From: an uncultured Succinivibrionaceae bacterium
GTDB taxonomy: Bacteria; Pseudomonadota; Gammaproteobacteria; Enterobacterales; Succinivibrionaceae
NCBI GenBank assembly: GCA_900539665.1
Contig: UQCV01000092.1
Coordinates: 1 to 9,277 of the forward strand
Length of the DNA: 9,277 nucleotides
Direction of reading: 5' to 3'
Shown here: piece after piece, positions 6,867 through 9,277 of the stretch
Layout of the letters: every line of letters begins with the position of its first letter
Position numbering within the stretch: the first letter of the stretch is position 1
Notes under the pieces: generated by a model
The model's database searches: none
What the model was told of the DNA's origin: nothing
The model's input: the letters and a program-made list of their open reading frames with translations, nothing else
Translations under genes and position numbers: made by a program

Positions 6867-8744
6867 CTAAATCTTGTTGTTACGTACTGTCCCAGTTTTA
6901 ACGAGATAAACGCTAGAAAGAGGCTTTAACTCAACACGAAATACGAATGGAGAACTTAAGTCGTCTTCCATTTTAGGATTACCATTAGCGTCTAAAACAA
7001 CTTCACCGTTTTCATCAAGAGATTCTTTTTGAAGGTAAGAGCGTTCATAAATAGTCCCGGTAATTGGGTCATTTAAAGTATCGTCATCACTCCAATCTTT
7101 AATGATGTCTTTTGGTTCGATAGCAAGAATAACATTCTTGTTTTCGCTAACGTTAACCCCATAAAGCACAGTTGATTTAACTACTTTGTTTTCTGAATAC
7201 TGCTTACGTACTACCAAATAGTCGTCAGTTTGAGCTAGTAAATCTGTACGCCCCATTGAAAGCGCCGGCATTTGAGCACGTAAACTCATTAATGCAGTAA
7301 AGTAAGTTTTAACTTCCTCCTCATCTGCATTAAAATCTTTGATCTTACCTGCTGCACGAGAAACATTATCATCACAGATGTAGTTTCCGCCTTCTACTAA
7401 GCAGAAGTTATTCCCTTCATTATTTAGTTCTGGCTGAGCAGGATATCTTGTAAAACTCTGCCCAATTTCTTCCCCGTAGAAGTTTGAAATCGGACCACTT
7501 AAAGACGCAAGGTAGCTTAATGCCGCCTTAGTTCTTGCCTTAGACTGATTAGCTGAAATTTGCTTATGGTACTCAGCGCGGCGTACCAAATCGGCAAACC
7601 TTACTAAGTCGTGGTTAGTGATAAAGGAAATTGGGTAGATATTTACTTCGTCTTCCGGATTAAAGACGTTTTGTTCATCCTTAAACATGTCAAGTAAAGT
7701 TGAAGCAGACTTCTTTTGCCCATCTATTTTACTAGCCCATTCTTGGGTCGCAAAGGTCTTAACGATAGCATAACGAGTTTGGAACGCAAACGCAGATTCA
7801 ATCCCACTATCGCTTTTACCGGTAATAGCATAATCCTTAATCTCTTTGTTACCACCCCAAATTTCCGCAAAAGCTAAACCCAAAGTGCCATCTTGTGTAG
7901 CCACACTCTTTAGAGAGTTAAGAATATCTCTTTGGTAATCAACTGGAACTTGGTACCCTTGGTCAAAACGCCACCCATCTAAATGCCACTTTTGGCTATA
8001 AGTATCCATGTAGTTTTTAAAGAAACTAAGGGACTCAGGGAACTTAGCGCAAGTTGTTTTAGAGTCGGCAGGATATGTACCATCTAATTTACGACAAGTA
8101 TCGGTGGTGTTCAAAGTACCTTGAACCCCATCGACATGAAGTTTTAAGTTATCAGTCTTCATGTGCCCCATAGCGATATCGCCAAAGAAATACATGCCTT
8201 CGTCATGGAGTGTCTTAGCAAGCTTAATTACCTCAGCGTCAGTCCCAAAATGAGGATCAACTGAGCCATAATCACTCACAAAGTAACCAGTGCTATCTAA
8301 TTCTTTACAGTTACCGGAAAGTTCACAGCTCTTCATAAATGGAGTAGATAACACTGCATTCATGTTTAAGCTTTTGATAAAAGGAACTGCCTTGGTAATA
8401 CCGGCAATGTCGCCATTAAATGGCCCTGGACCATAACCTACTTTCTTGTAATTTATGTTGTCATCGCCATTTTGGAAAGTACTAACCATGACATGGTAGA
8501 TACGTAAGTCACAAACTTTCTTTTGTTCCTCGATTAGATCCGCACCACGGTTACAAGTTAAGTTGTTAGGTAAAGGAGTAACGCTACTAACATCCACTTC
8601 TTCGGTAGTCACAGTTGGAGTATCGCTACCGCTATTACCGCCACTTGATGACCCACCGCCACCACCGCCACAACCGTTTGTTAAAGCCAAAATCGACATC
8701 ATAGCTGATGCGAGCAAGGTTTTTTTGAGGTTCCACGTATTCAT
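6867..8744 (-). CDS. Exported alpha-amylase lipoprotein, glycoside hydrolase family 13
   Basis: A 625-residue secreted enzyme predicted to hydrolyse alpha-1,4-glucan links of starch or maltodextrin. Residues 1-24 look like a signal peptide ending LTNG before C25, a probable lipidation site. The +2 residue is Gly, which does not signal inner-membrane retention, so the outer membrane is likely. C25 is followed by six Gly and a Ser/Gly linker. GH13 motifs appear in order: DYGSVDPHFGT (158-168), region I GDIAMGH (D189, H194), region II GWRFD (R259, nucleophile D261), region III AFAEIWGG (acid/base E294) and region IV FITNHD (H378, D379). Eight further cysteines fall in four close pairs (64/78, 140/146, 217/232, 448/457), suggesting disulfides. 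AAGGAAA lies ten bases before the ATG. Region I has Gly where Asn is usual. The gene stands alone with its own terminator. Family assignment is firm; exact substrate and subfamily are not determined. Confidence 0.92.
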   Translation of the reverse strand: MNTWNLKKTLLASAMMSILALTNGCGGGGGGSSSGGNSGSDTPTVTTEEVDVSSVTPLPNNLTCNRGADLIEEQKKVCDLRIYHVMVSTFQNGDDNINYKKVGYGPGPFNGDIAGITKAVPFIKSLNMNAVLSTPFMKSCELSGNCKELDSTGYFVSDYGSVDPHFGTDAEVIKLAKTLHDEGMYFFGDIAMGHMKTDNLKLHVDGVQGTLNTTDTCRKLDGTYPADSKTTCAKFPESLSFFKNYMDTYSQKWHLDGWRFDQGYQVPVDYQRDILNSLKSVATQDGTLGLAFAEIWGGNKEIKDYAITGKSDSGIESAFAFQTRYAIVKTFATQEWASKIDGQKKSASTLLDMFKDEQNVFNPEDEVNIYPISFITNHDLVRFADLVRRAEYHKQISANQSKARTKAALSYLASLSGPISNFYGEEIGQSFTRYPAQPELNNEGNNFCLVEGGNYICDDNVSRAAGKIKDFNADEEEVKTYFTALMSLRAQMPALSMGRTDLLAQTDDYLVVRKQYSENKVVKSTVLYGVNVSENKNVILAIEPKDIIKDWSDDDTLNDPITGTIYERSYLQKESLDENGEVVLDANGNPKMEDDLSSPFVFRVELKPLSSVYLVKTGTVRNNKI

Positions 8745-8779
8745 TATTGATTAGTTTCCTTGTTTTGGTATTCTTGGTT

Positions 8780-8797
8780 TTAAACTTCTAAGTTTAA
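8780..8797. promoter_or_regulatory. Inverted repeat upstream of the amylase start, operator-like
   Basis: TTAAACTT (8780-8787) and AAGTTTAA (8790-8797) are perfect 8-bp arms around two bases, 36 to 53 bp upstream of the amylase ATG. Flanking TTGG and TCAA extend a looser symmetry. The position suits a repressor site or a leader hairpin controlling the amylase. No convincing sigma-70 promoter pair was found near it. Confidence 0.35.
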
Positions 8798-9184
8798 GAA
8801 TCAAAGGCTATACCTAATGCCAGAAAAAATTTCCTAGCGCAATTTGTAATTATGTAAAGCTAGTACGTTTTAAGGCGCCCCAAACTAAAACGGCACTCTA
8901 ATTAGCAAAGTAACTAGCTACCTAAATATAGGCTGCGTCTTTGGATCACGCCAAACTTAGTTTAAGGCCCAAAATTTTTTACCCCACCTAAGTTCTTAGT
9001 TGGATTTCCATTCAAAATTCGTCGTTTCAGTATATTTACATTCCAAAGTAGTGTCTACCAAAAAACACTTTCAAACCCGACTCTTTGACACTTTCTTCAC
9101 CAGCTAAGTTTTTCAATCCCTTTGTTTTTAAGCTAGAGTGTGCTAAAAACTTGATCACTCTTTCATTAACTTGATGATAATGCT
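8798..9184. other. Non-coding region upstream of the amylase gene
   Basis: No open frame with a plausible ribosome binding site was recognised on either strand, and no remnant of a tnpB gene is visible. CATAAT-like and TTTACA-like boxes occur on the minus strand near 8850-8856, but without well-spaced partners. The amylase promoter probably lies here and cannot be placed. Confidence 0.4.
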
Positions 9185-9217
9185 GTCACCAGTGAATTTC
9201 TATAATTTACTGGTGAC
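9185..9217. repeat. 14-bp hairpin next to a TnpB-type end
   Basis: GTCACCAGTGAATT (9185-9198) pairs with AATTTACTGGTGAC (9204-9217) around a 5-base loop, with one G-U pair when read as plus-strand RNA. No T-run follows on either strand, so it does not look like a terminator. It lies 29 bp before the hairpin at 9247-9268 and may belong to the same mobile element. Confidence 0.5.
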
Positions 9218-9240
9218 ATGTTATTTAACTGAACTCGGCA

Positions 9241-9277
9241 AGAAGTCTCCCACCTCTAAGGTGGTGAGATGAATTGC
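9241..9277 (+). mobile_element. Second IS200/IS605-type end hairpin, at the window edge
   Basis: GAAG followed by CTCCCACCT (9247-9255), a 3-base loop and AGGTGGTGAG (9259-9268, one bulged T) forms a 9-bp stem, then ATG and AATTGC. It aligns with the left-edge element, keeping GAAG, CCCACCTCTA, AGGTGG, GAG and ATG in the same order and orientation. No tnpB coding sequence precedes it in the window. It may be a solo end, a transposase-less palindromic derivative, or a diverged copy. The window ends before its boundary can be seen. Confidence 0.45.

Noticed and set aside
8563..8754. A 63-codon plus-strand frame with a proline run
   Set aside because: It is the reverse complement of the amylase signal peptide and Gly/Ser linker, so the proline run is simply the Gly tract read backwards.
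9185..9217. Bidirectional terminator
   Set aside because: The stem is strong, but neither strand has a T-run after it and no gene ends next to it within the window.

Overview
The window is AT-rich bacterial DNA. It holds four complete protein genes, all on the minus strand, and a transposon-like hairpin at each edge. The pyruvate kinase closely matches the FBP-activated PykF type of gammaproteobacteria, and the TerC-CBS-CorC protein matches enterobacterial YegH/YoaE. A gammaproteobacterium is therefore likely. The low GC and the exported alpha-amylase fit an anaerobic gut or rumen starch user such as the Succinivibrionaceae, but that family-level placement is inference.

Layout from left to right: (1) 1-84 is the 3' end of an IS200/IS605-type (TnpB) element reading rightward. 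Its hairpin matches the 3' scaffold of a TnpB omega-RNA, and the tnpB gene would lie outside the window. (2) 271-1880 is the pykF unit, with a terminator, the gene, and a good sigma-70 promoter wrapped in small palindromes. (3) 2089-6151 is a probable two-gene operon. An upstream yegH-like TerC transporter gene is followed 80 bp later by a GT-C-type membrane glycosyltransferase with a long Ser/Thr/Glu/Ala-rich tail, and a strong terminator closes the unit. (4) 6650-8744 is a GH13 alpha-amylase lipoprotein gene. Its 3' UTR is unusual: a hairpin, about ten copies of a hexanucleotide, a complement of that hexanucleotide, then a terminator. (5) 8745-9277 is non-coding. It has an operator-like inverted repeat near the amylase start, a 14-bp hairpin, and a second TnpB-type end hairpin in the same orientation as the left one.

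Functionally, the amylase would degrade starch at the cell surface and PykF completes glycolysis on the released sugar. The TerC and GT-C pair probably acts in the envelope. A manganese-exporting TerC protein may supply metal to the extracytoplasmic glycosyltransferase, which is inference from gene order and family knowledge. No CRISPR array, tRNA, rRNA or obvious defence system was seen. The points most worth a second look are the amylase 3' UTR repeat with its complement, the TerC/GT-C pairing with the tailed glycosyltransferase, and the paired TnpB-type ends.
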